Shown here one piece after another: positions 7,932 to 12,474 of a DNA stretch of 13,975 nt. Made by a program: the position numbers and the translations under genes. The stretch's first letter is position 1; every line of letters starts with the position of its first letter. Source of the DNA: JBFKMV01 sp041629655 (GTDB lineage Bacteria; Acidobacteriota; Polarisedimenticolia; Polarisedimenticolales; Polarisedimenticolaceae); NCBI GenBank assembly GCA_041629655.1, contig JBFKMV010000141.1:1-13975 (forward strand). Direction: 5' to 3'. The notes below the pieces were generated by a model. The model searched no databases. It saw only the letters and a program-made list of their open reading frames with translations, and was not told the origin of the DNA.

Positions 7932-8486
7932 TCAGCGTCCCGCCCCCGACGTTCCCGGCGGCCGCTGGGCCGGCACCGGCTGCTCGGCCTTGCGCTCCGC
8001 CCCACGCGCCTTCGGCGGGACCACCCCGCCGGTGACGAACCCCTGGTCCGTCACGCCCGGATAGCGGAAGTTGAACCGGAACTGCGAGGTGTACTGGACC
8101 GGCTCGGTGCCCAGCATCGCCGGCGAGAAACGCCACTGCCGGACCGCCGAGGTGGTCGCGTCCTCGAAGCCGAGCTTCTTGCGCGTGCACTCCAGCACCG
8201 TCACGTCGCCGACGCTGCCGTCCTCGAGCACGGTGAACTCCACGCGCACGGTTCCCTCGAAACGCCCCTGCCGCGCCGCCGGCGGATACTCGGGTGCGAC
8301 CTGGGATCCGAGGATGATCTCGGGCGGAGCGACGTAGATCTCGCCCTCGTCCTCGACCGCTGCGGTGGCTTCTTCGGGCGCAGGCGGCGCCTGCTGGCCG
8401 GAGACCGCAACGGACGCGGCGAGCAGGCAGACTCCGGCGGTACCGACGAGCCTCAGAACGGGTGCCCGGGGGGTCAGTGAGGTCAT
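7932..8486 (-). CDS. TonB C-terminal domain protein (energy-transducer TonB-like)
   Basis: This is a 184-residue protein with start ATG 8486 behind GGGAGGTGA, 3 nt upstream. Residues about 10-30 are hydrophobic (LRLVGTAGVCLLAASVAVSG) and could be a signal peptide or an uncleaved anchor. A short acidic linker leads to a TonB C-terminal domain at about 64-141. It shows the usual PEYPPAARQGRFEGTVRVEF, VLEDGSVGDVTVLE and SAVRQWRFSPA signatures. The tail (about 142-184) is basic and proline-rich. Known: TonB C-terminal domains contact outer-membrane transporters. Odd: there is no long Pro-Glu/Pro-Lys spacer and no ExbB/ExbD gene nearby, so a true energy-transducing role is unproven. Many stand-alone proteins of this type in Acidobacteria are of unknown function. 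The gene has its own promoter and diverges from the membrane-protein gene at 8642. Confidence 0.85.
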   Translation of the reverse strand: MTSLTPRAPVLRLVGTAGVCLLAASVAVSGQQAPPAPEEATAAVEDEGEIYVAPPEIILGSQVAPEYPPAARQGRFEGTVRVEFTVLEDGSVGDVTVLECTRKKLGFEDATTSAVRQWRFSPAMLGTEPVQYTSQFRFNFRYPGVTDQGFVTGGVVPPKARGAERKAEQPVPAQRPPGTSGAGR

Positions 8487-8508
8487 GGCTCACCTCCCAT
8501 GTCTTCAA

Positions 8509-8536
8509 GTCATACAGGAGCCGGTGGGAGAGTCAA
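8509..8536 (-). promoter_or_regulatory. Sigma-70-type promoter of the TonB-like gene
   Basis: On the minus strand, TTGACT (-35, 8536-8531) and TATGAC (-10, 8514-8509) are 16 bp apart. The leader is short, about 15-20 nt, and contains the GGGAGGTGA ribosome binding site. Confidence 0.55.
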
Positions 8537-8561
8537 ATCCATTGTACGCCCCAATTCAGAC

Positions 8562-8582
8562 CCGGGGAATCCGATTCTCCGG
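8562..8582. repeat. 21-bp palindrome, candidate operator
   Basis: CCGGGGAATC, a single C, then GATTCTCCGG: 10-bp arms with one mismatch around a one-base centre. It lies between the divergent TonB-like promoter and the -10 box of the gene at 8642. With a one-base centre it cannot fold as a normal hairpin, so a dimeric repressor or activator site is the better reading. Confidence 0.4.
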
Positions 8583-8609
8583 GGGTTTCGTGCATCGGAA
8601 TTACGCGGG

Positions 8610-8631
8610 TATACTGGGCCCAATTCGAGGA
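8610..8631 (+). promoter_or_regulatory. Putative -10 box and Shine-Dalgarno for 8642-9133
   Basis: TATACT at 8610-8615 matches the -10 consensus in five of six bases. GAGGAG at 8626-8631 is the ribosome binding site, 10 nt before ATG 8642. A -35 is not evident. Confidence 0.4.
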
Positions 8632-8641
8632 GTATCCCGCG

Positions 8642-9133
8642 ATGCCGGAACCACGAAACCCGCGCACCGTCGCCGGCCTGGTGCTGATCGTGCTGGGAGT
8701 CGCGCTGTTCGTGTTCCAGCAGGCCCGGGGCTGGATCGGTCCCGAGGTCGTGCTGCTGCTGGTCGGTGTCGCGTTCCTCACGGCGTACTTCCTGCACCGC
8801 AACTACGGGTACCTGATCCCCGGGTGCATCCTGACCGGCATGGGGGCCGGATCGCTGTACGGCGGGTCGTTCTTCTCCATGGACTCCTCGTTGTTCGGTC
8901 TCGGCTGCGGTTTCATCGCGATCTACCTGATCGGCTGGATTTTCCGGCAGCACCAGCACCACTGGTGGCCCCTGATTCCGGGCGGCACGCTGATCCTGCT
9001 CTCGCAACCCGATGCGGACCGGATCATCCGGTCGATCTTCCGCAACTGGCCCGTGATCCTGATCGGGATCGGGGTGCTGCTGGTGCTGTCGGCGCTGTGG
9101 AGGCCCGCGGGGCGCGGGAGCGCGGAGCGCTAG
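8642..9133 (+). CDS. LiaI/LiaF-like (DUF5668-type) multi-pass membrane protein
   Basis: This is a 163-residue protein with start ATG 8642 behind GAGGAG. Hydrophobic segments occur at about 10-26 (VAGLVLIVLGVALFVF), 35-51, 57-75, 86-102, 109-121 and 136-153 (WPVILIGIGVLLVLSAL). The two 'W-P-L/V-I-L-I-G-G' repeats (WWPLIPGGTLIL and NWPVILIGIGVL) are the signature of the LiaI/LiaF-like transmembrane region (DUF5668). Known: related proteins modulate envelope-stress signalling in Firmicutes, but stand-alone members elsewhere are uncharacterised. It lacks the C-terminal beta domain of full LiaF. It diverges from the TonB-like gene and is tail-to-tail with the SagB-type gene. The two stop codons share bases in CTAG at 9130-9133. 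Confidence 0.8.
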   Translation: MPEPRNPRTVAGLVLIVLGVALFVFQQARGWIGPEVVLLLVGVAFLTAYFLHRNYGYLIPGCILTGMGAGSLYGGSFFSMDSSLFGLGCGFIAIYLIGWIFRQHQHHWWPLIPGGTLILLSQPDADRIIRSIFRNWPVILIGIGVLLVLSALWRPAGRGSAER

Positions 9134-9729
9134 GTGCGCCCGATCGGCACCAGGTAGACCACCCGCTGGTTCCGCGGCAAGCCCAGCGCGCGGGCGACGT
9201 CCCGGTCCTCGAACGCGCCCACCGGCACGCCGCCGAGCGCCAGCGCCACTGCCTCCAGCAGCAGGTTCTGCGCCGCGTGGCCGGCCTCCATGTACACGTA
9301 CCGCGGAGAACGCTCGGCGCCGTACTTGCGTGACGTCCGCCCGAACACCGCCGCGAACACGAACACCGCCGCCGCGTCGCGCACGCACTCCTGGCGCAGC
9401 GACGCCTCGAACAGCGCCGGCCGGAGGTCCCGCTCGTCGCACAGCTCGAGGCGATGCCGGGCGACGTCGTAACGGTAGAGTCCCCGGCCCATCGCCACGT
9501 ACAGCTCCAGGGGGTACAGCGCGCCAGCCGAGGGGGCCGTCCGCCCGCCGTCGCGAGCCGTCCGCCCCTGCGCCGCCCAGGCGAGCCGCGCGAGCTGCTC
9601 GTCGTTCAGCGAGTGCTCGGGCAGGAACCCCCGCACCGAGCGCCGCTGCGCGAGGGCGGTCTCCAGCGTCGAGTCGGCGCGGGGCCGCACCGGAGCCAAC
9701 CGGATCGTCCTGGGTGTGGTGACCGACAT
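9130..9729 (-). CDS. SagB-type FMN-dependent nitroreductase / dehydrogenase
   Basis: This is a 199-residue protein. ATG 9729 is chosen as the first Met before the conserved fold; its upstream GAG is a poor ribosome site, and a GTG at 9801 is even less supported. Nitroreductase features: RRSVRGF (29-35) for phosphate/FMN contact, RTAPSAGALYPLELYV (63-78), RYVYMEAGHAAQNLLLEA (143-160) and GGVPVGAF (166-173). This pattern is the SagB/ThcOx branch. Known: members oxidise azolines to azoles in thiazole/oxazole-modified peptides, but most genomic copies are stand-alone oxidoreductases. Here no cyclodehydratase (SagC/SagD or YcaO) or precursor peptide is visible in the window, so RiPP maturation is not supported. 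It is short and single-domain, and no cofactor residue is obviously missing. Cytoplasmic. Confidence 0.9.
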   Translation of the reverse strand: MSVTTPRTIRLAPVRPRADSTLETALAQRRSVRGFLPEHSLNDEQLARLAWAAQGRTARDGGRTAPSAGALYPLELYVAMGRGLYRYDVARHRLELCDERDLRPALFEASLRQECVRDAAAVFVFAAVFGRTSRKYGAERSPRYVYMEAGHAAQNLLLEAVALALGGVPVGAFEDRDVARALGLPRNQRVVYLVPIGRT

Positions 9730-9810
9730 CGGCGACTCATGGTAGCGCCGCGACACGTCGTGACCGGTCCCGAAAGTCGACCCTGCCGCTCCTCTGTCCA
9801 CGGAGGGCTT

Positions 9811-9861
9811 TGGTATGATTCCTGGCTCTCTTCTCCGACAGGCGACCGGACCCAGCGGGAG
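9811..9861 (+). promoter_or_regulatory. Extended -10 promoter and Shine-Dalgarno for 9872-10522
   Basis: TGG directly before TATGAT (9811-9819) is an extended -10 element (TGn-TATGAT). GGGAG (about 9857-9861) lies 10 nt before GTG 9872. The ATG at 9815 falls inside the -10 box and so is unlikely to be a start. Confidence 0.45.
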
Positions 9862-9871
9862 ACAACGCCTC

Positions 9872-10522
9872 GTGCCGCCAACACGACGCTACCGCGCCGG
9901 CGACAAGCTCGACGACCTCTGCCGGGCCTGCAAGATCGTGCGCGAGCATACGGTGTTCGTGGCCGGCCCGACGGGCGAGCCGCTGCGGGTGGTGTGCGGG
10001 TTCTGCGGGAGCCAGCACAACTACCGTGGCGGTGGCCCCAGGCAGCCGCCGGCCGGCGCCGGCGCCGCGTCGCGATCCGCGGCCCACCCGATGGCCGGAC
10101 AGCCGCTGCCGCTGGTGAGCGAACGCGAAAGGAGTCGACCGACGATGAGTCCCCACGACGAACCGATGTCCCCCGGCGGCGCCGACCTGGAGCTGTTGCT
10201 CCGCCGCATCATCCGCGAGGAAGCCGGCATCACTCCCGTCGTGCCGGCCGAGAAGTGGCGTGGCGGAGAGCTGGTCCTCCGCCCGGCCAAGGCCGGGCTG
10301 CAGGAGAAGGCCTGGCCCATCGAGACCCTGTTCAACAAGATCGTGATGATCCGCAACCGGCTCCGCGTGCTGGAACAGCAGATCAACGGTGCCGACCTTC
10401 CGCCGGACGCCAAGCTCAAGCTCCAGGGCTACATCACCGCCTGTTACGGATCGCTGACCAGCTTCAACGTGCTGTTCGCCGACGAGCAGGACCGCTTCCA
10501 CGGGGCGGGATCGAAAGACTGA
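9872..10522 (+). CDS. Two-module zinc-ribbon protein of unknown function
   Basis: This is a 216-residue protein from GTG 9872; the open frame extends to 9815, but that ATG overlaps the promoter. The N-terminal module (about residues 7-55) is a zinc ribbon with two CxxC knuckles, CRAC and CGFC, about 28 residues apart (LDDLCRACKIVREHTV, VVCGFCGSQHNY). A Gly/Pro/Ala-rich linker of about 40 residues follows. The C-terminal module (from about residue 92) is helical: LELLLRRIIREEAG, then PIETLFNKIVMIRNRLRVLE, then LKLQGYITACYGSLTSFNVLF. I do not recognise either module as a named family. The linker region contains a strong Shine-Dalgarno and an in-frame ATG at 10145, so a shorter 125-residue product is likely made as well. 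No transmembrane segment. A nucleic-acid or protein-binding role is a guess from the zinc ribbon only. Confidence 0.7.
   Translation: MPPTRRYRAGDKLDDLCRACKIVREHTVFVAGPTGEPLRVVCGFCGSQHNYRGGGPRQPPAGAGAASRSAAHPMAGQPLPLVSERERSRPTMSPHDEPMSPGGADLELLLRRIIREEAGITPVVPAEKWRGGELVLRPAKAGLQEKAWPIETLFNKIVMIRNRLRVLEQQINGADLPPDAKLKLQGYITACYGSLTSFNVLFADEQDRFHGAGSKD
10128..10147 (+). promoter_or_regulatory. Internal ribosome binding site and in-frame ATG
   Basis: AAAGGAG at 10128-10134 lies 10 nt before the in-frame ATG at 10145. The core GAAAGGAGTCG followed by CCGA also precedes the start of the gene at 4016, which makes it look like a genuine initiation signal. The product would be the helical module alone. 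Confidence 0.5.
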
Positions 10523-10526
10523 GCGA

Positions 10527-10562
10527 GGGGACGCCGCCGCCGCCGGCCGGGACGGCGTCCCC
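10527..10562 (+). terminator. GC-rich hairpin after 9872-10522, no U tract
   Basis: GGGGACGCCG (10527-10536) pairs perfectly with CGGCGTCCCC (10553-10562). The 16-nt loop is itself GC-rich. It begins 5 nt after the stop codon. No T run follows, so it would be a U-less terminator or an RNA-stabilising 3' end. Confidence 0.4.
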
Positions 10563-10606
10563 CTGAATCGGGACCCGGGCGGTCGGCGGCCTAGCACGAT
10601 CTGATG

Positions 10607-10655
10607 TACAATTCCGGGGTTACGCCGCATTTGGATGTCCGTGGGCGGAAGGGAA
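10607..10655 (+). promoter_or_regulatory. Putative -10 box and Shine-Dalgarno for 10663-10878
   Basis: TACAAT at 10607-10612 resembles a -10 element. A purine-rich GGAAGGGAAGG run (about 10647-10657) is the ribosome binding site before ATG 10663. No clear -35. Confidence 0.35.
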
Positions 10656-10662
10656 GGCCTGT

Positions 10663-10878
10663 ATGGCGAGACGATCCCGTATGTCGGTGCTCAAACGGCA
10701 ACGTGAGCTGAAGAAGATCGAAAAAGCGGCCCGGAAGCGGGCCCGCCGGCACGGCCAGAGCCTGGAGCCCAACCCGGAGCCCCGTCCGACGGTCGACATC
10801 TCCAAGATGGGCGGGCTGGACGCGACCTCCGAAGAGGACGAACCGGCCCCCGCGCCCGCCGAGAAACCCGCCGATTGA
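10663..10878 (+). CDS. Small basic protein of unknown function
   Basis: This is a 71-residue protein with start ATG 10663 behind a purine-rich ribosome site. The N-terminal half is a strongly basic, probably helical stretch (MARRSRMSVLKRQRELKKIE, then KAARKRARRHG), suited to nucleic-acid or ribosome contact. The middle carries TVDISKMGGLD. The last 20 residues are acidic and proline-rich (EEDEPAPAPAEKPAD) and probably disordered. No Cys, no hydrophobic segment. I have an impression that similar short KRQRE-type proteins recur in other bacteria, but I cannot name a family. It sits directly upstream of the RRM gene but has its own -10 box, and the RRM gene has its own strong -35, so co-transcription is not needed. 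Confidence 0.7.
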   Translation: MARRSRMSVLKRQRELKKIEKAARKRARRHGQSLEPNPEPRPTVDISKMGGLDATSEEDEPAPAPAEKPAD

Positions 10879-10881
10879 CCC

Positions 10882-10900
10882 GCCCCGCGCGGACCGGGGC
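10882..10900 (+). terminator. Weak hairpin after the small basic gene
   Basis: GCCCCG (10882-10887) pairs with CGGGGC (10895-10900) across a 7-nt loop and is followed by ATTTG. The T run is only three bases and the site runs into the next promoter's -35, so the call is tentative. Confidence 0.25.
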
Positions 10901-10902
10901 AT

Positions 10903-10931
10903 TTGACACTGGACGGCCTTTCGTCTACTGT
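10903..10931 (+). promoter_or_regulatory. Promoter of the RRM gene
   Basis: A perfect TTGACA (-35, 10903-10908) is followed after 17 bp by TACTGT (-10, 10926-10931), which keeps the three most conserved -10 bases (T, A and final T). Predicted transcription start near 10938, about 146 nt before ATG 11084. Confidence 0.6.
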
Positions 10932-10937
10932 TTTCGT

Positions 10938-11083
10938 AGGTCTTGATCCCATGCCTCCATACCGAAAAGAAGTGTGGACTGCCTGGCCATAGGGGCCGGG
11001 CGAGTGCGTCATCCGGTGCATCGGGTGGGCGGTCAAGATCCGAGTGTGGTTCCCGGATAGGGAACGATAGGAGTTCGAGAGAG
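10938..11083 (+). promoter_or_regulatory. Long structured 5' leader of the RRM gene (candidate regulatory RNA)
   Basis: The leader can fold as follows. GGTCTTGA (10939-10946) pairs with TCAAGATC (11033-11040), 8 bp with one G-U, closing a domain. Hairpin A inside it is GCCTGGCC/GGCCGGGC (10981-10988 with 10994-11001), 8 bp with one G-U and loop ATAGG. Hairpin B is CATCCG/CGGGTG (11010-11015 with 11022-11027). A third, perfect hairpin GTTCCC/GGGAAC (11049-11054 with 11060-11065) ends just before the TAGGAG ribosome site (11068-11073). CCCATGC (10948-10954) can also pair with GCAT-c-GGG (11018-11025), which excludes hairpin B. Known: RRM-protein genes of cyanobacteria have long leaders used in cold regulation. 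Inferred: a thermosensor, autoregulatory site or other switch. Confidence 0.5.
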
Positions 11084-11404
11084 ATGGGAAGTAGGCTTTA
11101 CGTCGGCAATCTGCCCTTTTCCGCAGACGAGGACCAGGTCCGGGAGTTGTTCTCCCAGAACAATCGCACCGTGACCGAGGTTCGCCTGATCACCGACCGC
11201 GAGACCGGTCGACCGCGCGGTTTCGGGTTCGTCGAGATGGGCAGTTCAGAGGACGCCGACGGAGCGATCCGGGAACTGGACGGTTACTCGATGGAAGGTC
11301 GGGCCCTCAAAGTGAACGAGGCCCGCGAGCGCACCGAGCGCGGCGGCGGCGGCGGCGGCGGCCGTCGCGGCGGCGGTGGTGGTGGCGGCTACAACCGCTT
11401 CTGA
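11084..11404 (+). CDS. Glycine-rich RRM RNA-binding protein
   Basis: This is a 106-residue protein with start ATG 11084; TAGGAG and GAGAGAG lie upstream. One RNA recognition motif covers residues about 3-80, with RNP2 LYVGNL (5-10) and RNP1 RGFGFVEM (45-52). The aromatic residues Tyr6, Phe47 and Phe49, which stack on RNA bases, are present. The tail is Arg/Gly-rich (ERGGGGGGGRRGGGGGGGYN), encoded by a near-perfect GGC/GGT run at about 11341-11391. Known: single-RRM Gly-rich proteins of bacteria resemble plant GRPs and cyanobacterial Rbp proteins; they bind RNA and are often cold-induced, as chaperones. Inferred: a cytoplasmic RNA chaperone, possibly binding its own leader. Its own promoter and terminator make it monocistronic. 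Confidence 0.95.
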   Translation: MGSRLYVGNLPFSADEDQVRELFSQNNRTVTEVRLITDRETGRPRGFGFVEMGSSEDADGAIRELDGYSMEGRALKVNEARERTERGGGGGGGRRGGGGGGGYNRF

Positions 11405-11424
11405 TTCGAATCGCTCAAACGACG

Positions 11425-11457
11425 CCGGGCGCCCCTCCGGGGGCGCCCGGTTTTTTT
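11425..11457 (+). terminator. Rho-independent terminator of the RRM gene
   Basis: Perfect 11-bp stem CCGGGCGCCCC/GGGGCGCCCGG (11425-11435 with 11440-11450), loop TCCG, followed by seven T (11451-11457). It starts 20 nt after the stop codon. The minus-strand side has no comparable T run, so it is one-directional. Confidence 0.95.
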
Positions 11458-11464
11458 GTGCCCG

Positions 11465-12043
11465 TCAACCTCCCAGCTGCCAGGTCTTGATCGCCTCGAC
11501 GGGGTAGATCAGCATCACCACGTTCAGCAGCAGGCTGTCGCGGATCGTCAGCAGCAGCACCGCTTCGAAGGTCAGGATCCCCACGGCGGAGACCCAGCCG
11601 GGCAGCCGCCGCGCCGCGGCGTAACCCAGCCCGAAGGCCGCGATGTCGGCGACCGAGTTGAGGATGCTGTCGCCGTAGTAGTTCAGCGAGATCGTCGACT
11701 CGCGGTACGACTCGATCACCGCGTTCGTGTTCTCGGCGACTTCCCAGGCCGCCTCCACCGCGAGCGCCGCCAGCATCCGCAGCGCCGGCCGCCGGGCGCG
11801 CAGCAGCGCGCGCAGCAGCGCGTACAGCAGGACGCCGTGGGAAACGTGGGTGAAGCTGTAGGGATCCAGCAGGTGCTGCGAGTTGTGCTGGCTCCAGATG
11901 TCCCACGACCACGGGCTGAGCGTGCCGCAGCTGCACCACACCCGGCGGCCCATCAACTGCAGCGCCACGGCGGCGACGGCGGTCACGCCCAGCGCGGCGG
12001 CGACGGTGCGCGGCGTCCACACCGTCGCGCGTGGCGGCCTCAC
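11465..12043 (-). CDS. DUF2585 family membrane protein
   Basis: This is a 192-residue protein. The GTG at 12043 overlaps the TGA stop of the parvulin gene (GTGA), so translation is probably coupled; no independent ribosome site is strong. The sequence shows the DUF2585 (UPF0314) pattern: WSQHNSQHLLDPYSFTHVSH (50-69), then EAAWEVAENTNAVIESYR (97-114) and TISLNYYGDSILNSVADI (117-134). Hydrophobic segments lie at about 13-30, 68-82, 87-100, 131-147, 151-166 and 169-185. Known: the family is uncharacterised, mostly from alphaproteobacteria. The conserved His, Glu, Asn and Asp near the membrane face suggest an active or metal site, but that is an inference. A CSC motif (37-39) sits near the first membrane segment. 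Confidence 0.85.
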   Translation of the reverse strand: MRPPRATVWTPRTVAAALGVTAVAAVALQLMGRRVWCSCGTLSPWSWDIWSQHNSQHLLDPYSFTHVSHGVLLYALLRALLRARRPALRMLAALAVEAAWEVAENTNAVIESYRESTISLNYYGDSILNSVADIAAFGLGYAAARRLPGWVSAVGILTFEAVLLLTIRDSLLLNVVMLIYPVEAIKTWQLGG

Positions 12044-12318
12044 TCGTTGCGCGAGGTGATCTCGATCAGGTGGAAGCCGAACTGGGTCTTCACGGGACCG
12101 TGGACCGCGCCGACGTCCTCCTTGAACACGACCTCGTCGAACTCGCGCACCATCTGACCGGGCGAGAACTCTCCCAGGTCGCCGCCCCGCTGCCCCGAGG
12201 GGCAGGTCGAGTGCTGCCGGGCCAGGTCGGCGAAGTCCGCGCCGCCCTCGATCTGGGTCTTGAGGTCCTGGCAGGCGTCGGCGCTGGAAACGAGGATGTG
12301 ACGGGCTCGGGCTTTCAT
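12040..12318 (-). CDS. ppiC: Parvulin-type peptidyl-prolyl cis-trans isomerase (PpiC-like)
   Basis: This is a 92-residue protein, essentially the length of E. coli PpiC (93). ATG 12318 has GGAGG 6 nt upstream; the much longer open frame upstream is a high-GC shadow of the metallopeptidase gene. A single rotamase domain: RARHILVSS (His7), GADFADLARQHSTCPSGQRG (Cys39), GDLGEFSPGQMVREFDEVVF (Met56, Phe60) and TQFGFHLIEI (His83). The two His, the Cys and the hydrophobic pocket residues of active parvulins are all there. No signal peptide, so cytosolic. Role: cis-trans isomerisation of prolyl bonds in folding proteins. It is the first gene of a two-gene operon with the DUF2585 protein and diverges from the metallopeptidase gene (156 bp between starts). 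Confidence 0.93.
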   Translation of the reverse strand: MKARARHILVSSADACQDLKTQIEGGADFADLARQHSTCPSGQRGGDLGEFSPGQMVREFDEVVFKEDVGAVHGPVKTQFGFHLIEITSRNE

Positions 12319-12407
12319 CGGGTTCCTCCGGGGGCGGGCGAGCGCCGCGCGGAGTCGCGGCACCGGGGTCGCACCCGGTCCCAACGTACCACAGCCCCGT
12401 CCTGGGA

Positions 12408-12467
12408 TATGATGGCGGTAAGCACGCCCGGTCGCCCGACCCACAACCCGAGCCGGACGCAAGGAGG
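12408..12467 (+). promoter_or_regulatory. Putative -10 box and strong Shine-Dalgarno for the metallopeptidase
   Basis: TATGAT at 12408-12413 matches the -10 consensus in five of six bases. AAGGAGG at 12461-12467 lies 7 nt before ATG 12475 and fixes that start over the in-frame ATG at 12412, which overlaps the -10 box. Confidence 0.45.
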
Positions 12468-12474
12468 CGCCGCG

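Noticed and set aside
9815..9871. ATG 9815 as start of the zinc-ribbon protein
   Set aside because: It lies inside an extended -10 promoter (TGG-TATGAT) and has no Shine-Dalgarno. GTG 9872 is better placed.
10943..11083. In-frame TTG-started extension of the RRM protein
   Set aside because: No ribosome site, no similarity to RRM proteins, and it covers the leader with clear hairpins. ATG 11084 starts just before the RNP2 strand.
11341..11391. GGC/GGT tandem tract as a microsatellite or CRISPR-like repeat
   Set aside because: It is a codon repeat for the Gly-rich tail of the RRM protein. Length changes would stay in frame, and there are no spacers.
11405..11464. Terminator acting for both convergent genes
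   Set aside because: The stem is followed by seven T only on the plus strand. The minus-strand side lacks a T run, so only one direction is supported.
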